A stretch of 64,000 nucleotides of DNA from the NCBI GenBank assembly GCA_017462915.1, contig JAFTQG010000013.1:1-64000 (forward strand). Direction: 5' to 3'. The DNA comes from Prevotella sp. Its GTDB lineage: Bacteria > Bacteroidota > Bacteroidia > Bacteroidales > Bacteroidaceae. The position numbers were made by a program, and so were the translations under genes. Below are positions 15,905-23,619 of the stretch, piece after piece (the stretch's first letter is position 1; every line of letters begins with the position of its first letter). The notes under the pieces are model-generated. The model was not told the DNA's origin. It was given only the letters and a program-made list of their open reading frames with translations, and ran no database searches.

Positions 15905-18085
15905 CTACTTCTTGCCCATTCTCGATACAGCATCGGCACCTGCGCCCGTACCTTTATACTTCGACTTTGCCGCATTGAAGGTGTAACGCACGGAGAGACT
16001 GATGCGCTGGCGGTTGAATTTCGTCGCGTTCATGAGGGTGTAGTATCCGCAATCCATGGAGACCTCCTGTTTAGCCCCTGTATTGAAGATGTCCGAAGCC
16101 TTCAGTCTGAGCGACAGCGCGTCGTCCTTCAGCCAGCATTTCTGTATCACGGCGTCAACATTCCATGACGCACGGTTGAGACTGAAGTTCATGTTCTCAC
16201 CCTTCGACTGTATGCCGGCGTTCAGTTCCAGCTGCCATGAGTGCTTCAGTCGGAAGGCGTTGTTGAGCGATGCAAACACTATCGGCTTGTTTCTCTCCAC
16301 GAGTCGCTGTCCGCTCTCCTCACGAGGGTCGGCGAGAAGCTGCTTGAGCCACGGCTTCAGCATCACCACGCTCCAGTTTGGCGTATAGCATCCGAATGTC
16401 GGCATGGCAGAGAGGACAACGGTCATCTGCTTGTAGGCATCAGGGAGATTGACCGATTTCAGCAATATCACGCCGTCATCGAAGCTCTCTCCCGGGGTGC
16501 CCTCCATGCCGCCGACATACGACCACTGGGTGATAGCGTCCTTGTGGTGCTCATACTGCAAGCTGAGTGTCGCCCATTTGTAGCGGAAGTTGGCGGCGAG
16601 CTCCTGCTTGATGGAGTTCTTCAGCTTCGGGTCACCGGTCTGCATACAGTAACGGTTGATATACTGCACCGCGCTCGACAGATACCAGTATCCCGGCCGC
16701 GAGGTCTTCATGCTGTAAGAGAGAGCCGCCTGCACAGGGCCGAGCTGTGTGGAGAACGATGCCGAGGGGAAGATGTTGTCGGTATAGCGCGACATGTTCT
16801 GCGCGGCGTCGAGACGGTCCGTATAGTCGAAACCGACATGCTCATAGCGCAGCCCGACATTGGCGGCACCGACCTTCGGAATCTGGAATCCATACTCCAC
16901 GAACGCCGCGATATTGTTGTCGTCGACCTTGATATTTGACGATGGAATCGTGGTTTTTGTAATGCCGTACTCCGAATCGCGGTCTACGAAAGACATCTCC
17001 GTGCCGGCACTCAGTTCACCCTTCCATATCGGGTATGACAATACCAGCTTCGTGGCAAACATCCTGTTCTTCTCCGTCTGACGGGAATATATCAGGTCGA
17101 GCGTCGTGGCGTTCTGCTCGCTGAGGTCACTCTCGGTGACGGTCTTGTTTCCTAGCATGTCTATATTGAGGTCTATGCCCAGTTTGCCCGCCTTTCCGCT
17201 GTAGTAGGCGTTGGTCTTCCAGTCGTACGGATTCCTCTCCCAGCTTGGAGAGATGGAGAGGATATGCTCGGTGACGACGCCGTTGGTGAGCACCTCCTCG
17301 TCGAGCCGGTTATGGCTCTTGGCGTAAAGCTGGTCGCCGATGTCAAGCCTCACGCCCACGGAGTGGTTGTCGGCTATCTGCCAGTTCGTGCCGAGCGTGT
17401 ACCCCATGCCGTAATAGTTGCTCTTTATGAAGGTCTCTCCTGCCTGCGCTATGACGGCATTCCTGTAGTAGCTCTCCTGGTTCAGGGTCTGCGTGTGCTG
17501 CGAGCGCCACTGCCAGTAGTTCACTTTGCCGAAGATGTCCAGCGAGTTGTGGCGGTAATTGAGCTTCAGAGTGGAGGAAGGAGTGAAGTCCTTGTTGCCG
17601 AAATTGTAGCTGCCGTCGGTGAATGTGCTGAAGCCGAAGCCCTCTCCCTGACGCTTCTTGGTACGGATGCGCACGACGGCGGAGACCGTGGCGTCATATT
17701 GTGCGCCAGGATTGTGTATGACATCGACATCGAGAATCTCCTCCGAGCGTATCGTCTTGAACTCCTTTGTGTCCTGCACCTTCCTGCCGTTGATGTAGTA
17801 TACCGGCGTTCCCTTACCTGCCACCTCGAGGTCATCGCCGTTTTTCAGCATCCCCGGCACCTTCTCGAGCATCTCTTCCAGCGTGCCCGACTTGGCGAGC
17901 ACAGAGCCTTCTATCTTCGTGAGCATGGAGTTGCCCTTGATTTTCGTCTTCGGTGCCGTGCCTTTCACTACCACTGCGCTGAGCTCCGCCTCCTTGTATA
18001 TGCTGTCAAGGGCAGCCGCCTGGTCCTGTGCGGCGACGGAGAGAGAGGCGAGCAGTCCCGTTACCATGAGTATTGTCTTTTTCAT
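15905..18085 (-). CDS. TonB-dependent-receptor-type outer-membrane beta-barrel protein
   Basis: A 726-aa protein with a signal peptide (MKKTILMVTGLLASLSVAAQ). Residues 35-130 are a plug domain (LSAVVVKGTAPKTKIKGNSM, GTPVYYINGRKVQD, SEEILDVDVIHNPGAQYD). A long barrel follows with aromatic-ended strands and finishes SLSVRYTFNAAKSKYKGTG. It lacks the N-terminal carboxypeptidase-like repeat of SusC proteins and fits the outer membrane beta-barrel (OMP_b-brl_3) family. The substrate is unknown; no SusD partner or ECF sigma gene is adjacent. It is convergent with the thioredoxin gene. Confidence 0.85.
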   Translation of the reverse strand: MKKTILMVTGLLASLSVAAQDQAAALDSIYKEAELSAVVVKGTAPKTKIKGNSMLTKIEGSVLAKSGTLEEMLEKVPGMLKNGDDLEVAGKGTPVYYINGRKVQDTKEFKTIRSEEILDVDVIHNPGAQYDATVSAVVRIRTKKRQGEGFGFSTFTDGSYNFGNKDFTPSSTLKLNYRHNSLDIFGKVNYWQWRSQHTQTLNQESYYRNAVIAQAGETFIKSNYYGMGYTLGTNWQIADNHSVGVRLDIGDQLYAKSHNRLDEEVLTNGVVTEHILSISPSWERNPYDWKTNAYYSGKAGKLGIDLNIDMLGNKTVTESDLSEQNATTLDLIYSRQTEKNRMFATKLVLSYPIWKGELSAGTEMSFVDRDSEYGITKTTIPSSNIKVDDNNIAAFVEYGFQIPKVGAANVGLRYEHVGFDYTDRLDAAQNMSRYTDNIFPSASFSTQLGPVQAALSYSMKTSRPGYWYLSSAVQYINRYCMQTGDPKLKNSIKQELAANFRYKWATLSLQYEHHKDAITQWSYVGGMEGTPGESFDDGVILLKSVNLPDAYKQMTVVLSAMPTFGCYTPNWSVVMLKPWLKQLLADPREESGQRLVERNKPIVFASLNNAFRLKHSWQLELNAGIQSKGENMNFSLNRASWNVDAVIQKCWLKDDALSLRLKASDIFNTGAKQEVSMDCGYYTLMNATKFNRQRISLSVRYTFNAAKSKYKGTGAGADAVSRMGKK

Positions 18086-18153
18086 TGTTGTGTTGTTTTC
18101 GTTTTGTGTCTGAATAAAAAAATGTGTTTGTGTTGTATGGTTGATGGTTTTGG

Positions 18154-18327
18154 GGTTGTGGGTTATGGGTTTTAGGTTATAGGTTGTGGGTTATAGGTTG
18201 TGGGTTATGAGAGCCGGAATAGCCCGTATAGCCTCTATGGATTCTATTCCGGCTATGGCGGCTATATGGGCTATTGTTCCTGTTCTCCCCTAAGACCAAC
18301 ACCCCACAACCAAAAACCAAAAAACTA
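18154..18327. repeat. Heptamer GGTTnnn, nonamer and AACC-type intergenic array
   Basis: Eight 7-mers (GGTTGTG, GGTTATG, GGTTTTA, GGTTATA, GGTTGTG, GGTTATA, GGTTGTG, GGTTATG) fill 18154-18209. Nonamers CTATTCCGG, CTATGGCGG, CTATATGGG and CTATTGTTC fill 18244-18279. An AACC-type tail (CCACAACCAAAAACC) ends at the GntR gene stop codon. Confidence 0.85.
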
Positions 18328-18702
18328 TCCCTCCTGTTTCCCCTCTTCCGAGGCACGGAATGCGCTCACCACCTCGTCGATGGATATGTCGAGGAGCCTC
18401 ATCTGGCGGAACATCTCCGCGAGAGTCTTGTGCATGAAGTCGTCCTTGCGCTGGCGCTGTATCGCGCTTCCGGCACCTGCGGTGACGAAATATCCCATGC
18501 CGCGGCGCTGGTAGATTATCCCCGCTCGGGACAGCTCCTCGTAGGTCTTCATGACAGTGTTTATGTTTACCTGCATGAGCGTGGCGTAGTCACGCACGGA
18601 CGGTATACGCTGGTCGTCGGCATAAGCGCCTGAAAGTATCTCGTCGCATATACGGTCGGAGATTTGCAGGTATATCGGCCGGTCTTTATTGAACATTTCC
18701 AT
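18325..18702 (-). CDS. GntR-family (YtrA-type) transcriptional regulator
   Basis: A 125-aa protein with a winged-helix GntR domain at residues 1-70 (RPIYLQISDRICDEILSG, RIPSVRDYATLMQVNINTVMKTYEELSRAGIIYQRRGMGYFV) and only a short helical tail of about 45 residues, the architecture of the YtrA subfamily that controls ABC transporter operons. It is the last gene of a minus-strand operon, 4 bp after the permease gene. The palindrome GTGTACTA-n6-TAGTACAC at 21288-21309 over the operon promoter is its likely operator, so it should repress its own operon until an unknown effector binds. Confidence 0.92.
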   Translation of the reverse strand: MEMFNKDRPIYLQISDRICDEILSGAYADDQRIPSVRDYATLMQVNINTVMKTYEELSRAGIIYQRRGMGYFVTAGAGSAIQRQRKDDFMHKTLAEMFRQMRLLDISIDEVVSAFRASEEGKQEG

Positions 18703-18706
18703 AGGC

Positions 18707-19528
18707 TCAACTGTTGAAAATCCTGTTGTTTATGATCTGGCTGCGGCGGAAAAGGCGGAAGGAGAGCCAGTAGAAGAAGGCTGTCACTGCCATCTCGAAG
18801 AGTATGAGGACCACAGTGGCAAAGGTATCACCGACATACCACTCTACCTGCATCGTGAGGTCGTTGGCGTCGAGCCAGCGGACAAGCAGTGCGCCGAGAC
18901 CGCCGAAAACCATTGAGATGACAAACGGGACGGCTACCCACATCAGCAGACAGGTATATATGAACTGGTGCTTGCGGAAGAGCGTGCCGCCGAGGATAAA
19001 GGAGGCGTGGGTGATGAGAAGTCCGAGGAGCCCTGCCAAAAGTCCGAGGAAGCCTTCGCCGACAAAGCCATCCCAGGACGGGAGAATAATCCTCGAGGCA
19101 TAGTACATCACGGAGTTGGCGTCGCCGTAGACTATCATCGAGACGGCCATCTGGAGAAAATCTCCGACTATGAGACTGACCGCGAGAAGCGCAGTGAGGA
19201 CCACCGTTACGTAAATCCAGTTGGCTATATACTTCTCCGCGTTTGTCGCCGGGAGCATGGCGTAGCTGATGAATGCCGTCTTGGTCTTCGTATTGAATCC
19301 TATGCCTGCGGCATTTTTCAGCATTATAATGCCGAAGACTATCACGAGTATCACCGCCATGCCGTGTACCGTAGACGGATCTGCAATCCAGTCCTTGAAC
19401 CAGAATCCGTTGGCGCAGGTCATTCCGAAGAAGATACCTAAGATTCCTCCGATGAAACTGCGGAAAAGTTGTCCTTTTGTGCCGATGATATTCCATCGCA
19501 ATAGCTGTATGAGTCTTTTCGTTTCCAT
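18707..19528 (-). CDS. ABC transporter permease-like membrane protein
   Basis: A 273-aa protein starting at the ATG at 19528 (METKRLIQLLRWNIIGTKGQ); an upstream in-frame ATG at 19561 adds residues with no support. At least six hydrophobic segments are visible (FIGGILGIFFGMTCANGFWF, MAVILVIVFGIIMLKNAAGI, VTVVLTALLAVSLIVGDFLQ, FLGLLAGLLGLLITHASFIL, CLLMWVAVPFVISMVFGG, VVLILFEMAVTAFFYWLSFR). The Phe-Ile-Ser-Tyr-Ala-Met-Leu-Pro-Ala block resembles the ABC-2-type permeases of YtrA-linked operons. It probably pairs with the ATPase at 20359. Substrate unknown, with envelope stress export as one possibility. Confidence 0.82.
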   Translation of the reverse strand: METKRLIQLLRWNIIGTKGQLFRSFIGGILGIFFGMTCANGFWFKDWIADPSTVHGMAVILVIVFGIIMLKNAAGIGFNTKTKTAFISYAMLPATNAEKYIANWIYVTVVLTALLAVSLIVGDFLQMAVSMIVYGDANSVMYYASRIILPSWDGFVGEGFLGLLAGLLGLLITHASFILGGTLFRKHQFIYTCLLMWVAVPFVISMVFGGLGALLVRWLDANDLTMQVEWYVGDTFATVVLILFEMAVTAFFYWLSFRLFRRSQIINNRIFNS

Positions 19529-19600
19529 ATCGTATGTTGTTCTTTTTCCTTGCGTCAGCATGGCAGAAAGCCGCCTGACACATTATATATAATATAGGTG

Positions 19601-20332
19601 TTACTTACTTCTATTACCCGTCAAGGTGAGTTTCTTCGTCTTGATGTCTCCCGAACCTGCCACACTCTGCGAGAGAGAGCCCAGCGTGCCGCTGAAATCC
19701 ATGTCGCCGGAGCCGGAGATGCTTGCCGAGGCTTCGCCGCAGTCACGGAAGTTGACATCCATGTCTCCTGAGCCGGCTATGGCAAATTCGCTGTACGCGA
19801 CATCGCAGAGGGAGGCGTCTATATCGCCTGAGCCTGCTATCTTGAATGTCACGGTCTCAGCCTTCACGCCCTTGAGCTTAACGTCGCCGGAGCCTGCTAT
19901 CGACACATTGAAGTCCTTTGCGGCAATGGTGTCCTTGCAGGTGAAGTCTGCTGAACCGGAGATTCCTATATGCTCGAGGTACGGAGCGGAGATGTACACC
20001 GTGCAGGAGCGGTTTCTGTGGAAGTTGATGTTCCATATCCTGCCGTTTTCGTTGTCACTGCTGCGGTAGTCGATATACAGGACGCTGTCCTTGTTCTCGA
20101 ACTGCAGGTTCTTCATATCGCCCTCACCTGCCTTGACACGGACGGAGAAGGTGTCTGACACGGTATAGACCACGTCGGCGTAAGTGTCGAGCTGCAGCTT
20201 GTTGAAGTCCTTGACATCGATGGTCTTCTCCACCATCTTGCCTGCCGCTTCCTTATTGTCTATGATGCGTACAGTACATGCTCCGAAGGTGAGCACTGAG
20301 ACTGCCGCGATGATAAATATACTCATTTTCAT
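19601..20332 (-). CDS. GIN-domain (DUF2807) lipoprotein
   Basis: The protein is 243 aa from the ATG at 20332, which gives a lipobox at Cys19 (VLTFGAC); a longer ORF overlaps the ABC gene and is rejected. From about residue 40 it has the head-GIN domain (FNKLQLDTYADVVYTVSDTF). It then shows a ladder of GSGD repeats about 20 residues apart (IAGSGDVKL, IAGSGDIDA, IAGSGDMDV, ISGSGDMDF, VAGSGDIKT), typical of a right-handed beta-helix adhesin-like fold. The protein is exposed on a membrane face. It lies inside the ABC/GntR operon, as this family often does. Its role there is unknown. Confidence 0.88.
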   Translation of the reverse strand: MKMSIFIIAAVSVLTFGACTVRIIDNKEAAGKMVEKTIDVKDFNKLQLDTYADVVYTVSDTFSVRVKAGEGDMKNLQFENKDSVLYIDYRSSDNENGRIWNINFHRNRSCTVYISAPYLEHIGISGSADFTCKDTIAAKDFNVSIAGSGDVKLKGVKAETVTFKIAGSGDIDASLCDVAYSEFAIAGSGDMDVNFRDCGEASASISGSGDMDFSGTLGSLSQSVAGSGDIKTKKLTLTGNRSK

Positions 20333-20358
20333 GGCTTTCCTTTTTTGTATTTGGTTGT

Positions 20359-21171
20359 TTATTTGCCCTGTGTAATGGCATTGAAGAGGATTTCGAGATT
20401 GAGAGGTGTCTCCTGACGGTCTCCGCGAGGTGCCATCACGAGATTTCCCTGCAGGGACGGCTCGCCGTATATCGCGTCGCCCATGTCCTGAGGCAGGCGG
20501 GTCTCGAAGACATATTCGTCGCATATTTCCTGAGTGCTCTTGTTGAGAAGGATGCCTTCGTTGGACATTATCACGATATGGTCGAGCAACTGCTCCACGT
20601 CGTGCACCTGATGGGTGGAGACAACCATAATGCGGTCATCGTCCATGGAGCGCGAGACGGCCTTGCGGAACTGTGCCTTGGAGGGAATATCGAGACCGTT
20701 TGTCGGTTCGTCCATAAGGAGCACCTTGGTCCTTGTCGCAAGGGCGAAGCTCATGAAGACCTTCTTCTTCTGCCCCATGGACAGCTCCGAGAGCTTCAGG
20801 TCGCTGTCAAGACCGAAATCTTCAAGACACTGGTCGAGAATATCCTGAGAGAAACGCGGATAAAACGGTGCGTTCATCTTCACATATTCAGAAAGACGGA
20901 CAGAAGGAAGATCGAACTCCTCGCTGACGAAGAACACTTCCTGAAGCATCTCCGGCTTACGCTTGCCGCTCTCCATGCCGCCGACTGTCACCGTGCCTCT
21001 TGACGGCTGGAGAAGACCGGCGATAAGATAGAGGAGCGTAGACTTGCCTACTCCGTTCTTGCCGAGCAGTCCGCAGATGCGGTTCTCCTGCAGTTCGAGA
21101 TTCAGATTGCTGAGCACCTGACGCTTCGAACCTTTGTACTTGAAACTTACATCCTGTACTTTGATTTTCAT
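20359..21171 (-). CDS. ABC transporter ATP-binding protein
   Basis: A 270-aa protein, the first gene of the operon. Walker A is GKNGVGKST (residues 37-45), the signature is LSMGQKKKV near 133, and Walker B with the D-loop is VLLMDEPTNGLD near 152-163. The H-loop is VVSTHQVHD. The C-terminal 70 residues are a family-specific tail (YGEPSLQGNLVMAPRGDRQE). The class matches the ABC-2 ATPases of YtrA-type operons, working with the permease at 18707. Confidence 0.93.
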   Translation of the reverse strand: MKIKVQDVSFKYKGSKRQVLSNLNLELQENRICGLLGKNGVGKSTLLYLIAGLLQPSRGTVTVGGMESGKRKPEMLQEVFFVSEEFDLPSVRLSEYVKMNAPFYPRFSQDILDQCLEDFGLDSDLKLSELSMGQKKKVFMSFALATRTKVLLMDEPTNGLDIPSKAQFRKAVSRSMDDDRIMVVSTHQVHDVEQLLDHIVIMSNEGILLNKSTQEICDEYVFETRLPQDMGDAIYGEPSLQGNLVMAPRGDRQETPLNLEILFNAITQGK

Positions 21172-21287
21172 GATTCGCTTGTTTTTATGTTGTTATCTTA
21201 TACTTCAGCATGTCACGGAGATGCAACCGACACTGTGTCGTGTGACTTTATGCACTCCTTTATTTGCCTTTTTGTACTCCTTTTATA

Positions 21288-21309
21288 GTGTACTACTTCA
21301 ATAGTACAC
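21288..21309 (-). promoter_or_regulatory. GntR/YtrA operator palindrome
   Basis: GTGTACTA (21288-21295) and TAGTACAC (21302-21309) form a perfect 8-bp inverted repeat with a 6-bp spacer. It overlaps the predicted transcription start (about 21305) of the minus-strand operon whose last gene encodes a GntR/YtrA regulator, an ideal repressor position. Confidence 0.8.
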
Positions 21310-21311
21310 CA

Positions 21312-21343
21312 CAAAGGTATGGTTAATCTTGGAAATGTGCAAG
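21312..21343 (-). promoter_or_regulatory. Promoter of the ABC/GIN/permease/GntR operon
   Basis: On the minus strand the -7 box TACCTTTG is at 21319-21312 and a CTTG (one mismatch to TTTG) at 21343-21340, 20 bp apart. The operator begins 2 bp downstream. Confidence 0.68.
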
Positions 21344-21373
21344 TTTTTCCGTGATTTTTTTGCATAAAGACAT

Positions 21374-21412
21374 AAAAAAAGTGATTTCCGACCTTTCACG
21401 GTCAGAAATCAC
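21374..21412 (-). terminator. Terminator of the FadL-family gene
   Basis: Read on the minus strand, GTGATTTCTGACC and GGTCGGAAATCAC form a 13-bp stem with one mismatch around a 6-nt loop, followed by seven T. It lies 130 bp past the FadL gene stop, beyond a nonamer array. Confidence 0.85.
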
Positions 21413-21462
21413 CTTATTTAAATGTATTTTGGTTGCTCTGTTATTTAGTCACTTTGACCTAT

Positions 21463-21540
21463 CTATTCCGACTATATCGACTATTCCGACTATTACTTCT
21501 ATATCGACTATATCGGCTATCGCTTCTATCCCGGCTATAC
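21463..21540. repeat. Nonamer CTATnnnnn array
   Basis: Eight 9-mers in exact register fill 21463-21534 (CTATTCCGA, CTATATCGA, CTATTCCGA, CTATTACTT, CTATATCGA, CTATATCGG, CTATCGCTT, CTATCCCGG). The array ends 4 bp from the stop codon of the FadL-family gene and would be in its 3' UTR. Confidence 0.88.
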
Positions 21541-21543
21541 TAA

Positions 21544-22926
21544 TCAGAACTCTATATCGCAGCCCACACCGATGACATCGTTGGTACGTGTGAACTCGTT
21601 CATGCCATTTGCAGTCTTGTAAGTATCGTAGAATGTCTTCAGATATGCAGCCTGCAGAGTGACATTATCGTTGACCTTATACTTGCATCCGAAACCGAAC
21701 GACCAGGAGTTTGTGACGAAAGAGATGTCAGACATGTACTCGTCGGTCAGCCCGTAACGTGTCACCTGCGCACCGAGGGACACCGTCACCCTGTCTGTCG
21801 TATCCCACTCGAAGCCGCCGAGGTATTCGTTTGTACCGCCGGAAAGGAGCTCCTGCTTGTCATCGGCCTTCTTCGACTGCTTGTCGTAGAAATGATGGTA
21901 ACCTAAATTGAGTCGCATATTAGGCTTTACGCTCCACTGCGCACCGAGGGCGAGCAACGCCGGAGAGTCCTCACGCACCTTTGTGCCGTCGACAAACTGC
22001 TCCACTGCCGGCATGATAGCATGTTCGAGGTTTGACTTGTTCTTCATTCTCATGCGGGTACGGAACTCGTATTTACCGGCAAAGTTGAATGTGCCGAGCT
22101 TATAGTCCACACCGATTATCGGAGCAAATCCCAGACCTGTCTGGTCAGACTTCAGGTTTACTCCATACTTATATCCACTCACTGCAGCAAGAGAACCCTG
22201 CATCTCAGGAGGAAGCATCGGGGCAAGCTTGTCTACATACTGGTGAAGATACTGGTTGCCGTTGATGATGATATCGGAAATCGACGCCTCGTAAGTAGCT
22301 GTGCCATAGAGGGCACGCACACCGCCATAGACAGAAAGATTCTCTGTCACCTTGTATGCTGCGCCGAGCGTAAAGCCGAAATAATACTGCTTTCCTTGCA
22401 TGTAGCCCTCCATGTCGTAGCTCTGTACTCCGAGAGCTCCCAAAGGCTTTGTCATCTCCTTCATCTGCATAGCCAGACCGCCCACAGTATTCTCGAAAGA
22501 GCCCAAGCCCTTGTCGAACTCACACTTGCCACCGCCACCGGAGATGGCAAAGCCAAACTGGAAAGACCACTTTCCCCTGTTGTGCGCCACCTGAATGGAA
22601 GGGATGAAAGGCACCTGCGCATTGCCCTTGTAACGCTTTGTCTTCATGTCGCCGGAGAGAGTATGGTCAAGCAGAGGGCTTGAGGTATAGACCGTGCGGG
22701 TCTGGAACGCCGCCTGCCAGTTGAGCGACATGTGTGTGCCCTGGCTAAGGAAAGCCACACCGGCAGGATTGGAATATATACCGTCAATGCCTATAGCCGC
22801 CTCACGGGCAGGATTTCTCAGGAAAGCGATATTCTGATTTGTGTTCGTAAGCATACCGCCGGCATGCGCTGTACTGATGCTTGCCGATGCCACTAATGCA
22901 ACGCAAGCCATTTTGATAAATTTCAT
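21544..22926 (-). CDS. OmpP1/FadL-family outer-membrane transporter
   Basis: A 460-aa protein with a signal peptide (MKFIKMACVALVASASISTAHAGG written here in part). The mature start has the family's NQNIAFLRNPAREAAIGIDG and IYSNPAGVAFLSQG, the NPA motif of the FadL hatch. The barrel continues with RYKGNAQVPFIPSIQVAHN and ends with the family-typical VIGVGCDIEF. Members import hydrophobic compounds such as fatty acids. The substrate here is not known. It is monocistronic, with its own terminator and a possible promoter at 22981. Confidence 0.9.
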   Translation of the reverse strand: MKFIKMACVALVASASISTAHAGGMLTNTNQNIAFLRNPAREAAIGIDGIYSNPAGVAFLSQGTHMSLNWQAAFQTRTVYTSSPLLDHTLSGDMKTKRYKGNAQVPFIPSIQVAHNRGKWSFQFGFAISGGGGKCEFDKGLGSFENTVGGLAMQMKEMTKPLGALGVQSYDMEGYMQGKQYYFGFTLGAAYKVTENLSVYGGVRALYGTATYEASISDIIINGNQYLHQYVDKLAPMLPPEMQGSLAAVSGYKYGVNLKSDQTGLGFAPIIGVDYKLGTFNFAGKYEFRTRMRMKNKSNLEHAIMPAVEQFVDGTKVREDSPALLALGAQWSVKPNMRLNLGYHHFYDKQSKKADDKQELLSGGTNEYLGGFEWDTTDRVTVSLGAQVTRYGLTDEYMSDISFVTNSWSFGFGCKYKVNDNVTLQAAYLKTFYDTYKTANGMNEFTRTNDVIGVGCDIEF

Positions 22927-22980
22927 AAATACTTATTGAATTATTCTTAAAACCTTAACAATGTTAAACCAAATTCGTTG

Positions 22981-22988
22981 CAAAATTA
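22981..22988 (-). promoter_or_regulatory. Possible -7 element of the FadL-family gene
   Basis: The minus strand reads TAATTTTG at 22988-22981, an exact TAnnTTTG. The -33 region is weak (ATTG at 23014-23011, 22 bp away). It would give a leader of about 48 nt. Confidence 0.45.
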
Positions 22989-23082
22989 CGTATATTGTTC
23001 CGAATTTCCACAATACAGCGCGTTATGTTATATATTATTAACATTACAAAGACTATTCCTGCTACACCTTTTATTTATATTA

Positions 23083-23235
23083 CTATTACTTCTATCACGG
23101 CTATTACTTCTATACCGGCTATCACGGCTATTACTTCTATACCGGCTATCACGGCTATTACTTCTATTCCGGCTATCACAGCTATTACTTCTATTCCGGC
23201 TATCACGGCTATTACTTCTATTCCGGCTATCACTC
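23083..23235. repeat. 27-bp tandem repeat built from three nonamers
   Basis: One 18-bp partial unit (23083-23100) and five 27-bp units (starts 23101, 23128, 23155, 23182, 23209) are in exact register. Each unit is three 9-mers: CTATTACTT, CTAT(A/T)CCGG, CTATCAC(G/A)G. Substitutions occur at only a few sites. Because 27 is a multiple of 3 the array is open in several frames and creates spurious ORFs. There are no spacers, so it is not a CRISPR. Confidence 0.95.
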
Positions 23236-23288
23236 AACAACCGTACAACCTACACCCTAAAAAAGTTTTAAAAAAATCAACGAAAAGT

Positions 23289-23319
23289 TTTGTTATCTAA
23301 ATAAAAATGTTTAATTTTG
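23289..23319 (+). promoter_or_regulatory. Promoter of the susC/susD locus
   Basis: TTTG at 23289-23292 and TAATTTTG at 23312-23319 are exactly 19 bp apart, a full consensus match. The start near 23326 leaves a leader of about 290 nt before the susC ATG. Confidence 0.82.
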
Positions 23320-23326
23320 CCAAAAA

Positions 23327-23619
23327 TTTGACATACATCATCTACTATATACTAAAATACAAATCGGCATTTTTCACCAAGCGGAGCACGTAACGCGCTG
23401 TCTTCCCAACACTTGCAGGCATACGTCTTGACATGAAAAGCTCCTCTCCCATGATGTCGCAAGACACCGACGGAGAAGTCCTGATGCCACACACCCGTCC
23501 TTGAGACACACAATAAATAAAAAGCTTCAACGGCAAAAAACACGACAAATCCAAGTCTCGGAATACGATTCTATTCAATGATTCTATTTATGTTTAACTA
23601 AAATACTTTCACAAAAACT
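23327..23619 (+). other. Long 5' leader of the susC gene
   Basis: About 290 nt lie between the predicted transcription start and the ATG at 23620 with no supported gene. A minus-strand ORF (23345-23578) overlaps it but has no start context or family. The G/C-richer part at about 23370-23515 (ACGTAACGCGCTGTCTTCCC, GATGTCGCAAGACACCGACG) stands out from A/T-rich flanks and could be a structured regulatory leader. This is inference only. Confidence 0.45.

Noticed and set aside
23083-23235. Possible CRISPR array
   Set aside because: Units are directly adjacent with no unique spacers and there are no cas genes nearby.
22978-23300. ORFs with repeating SIPAITAIT or LLLLYRLSR peptides
   Set aside because: They are products of the 27-bp tandem repeat, whose length is a multiple of three and so stays open in several frames.
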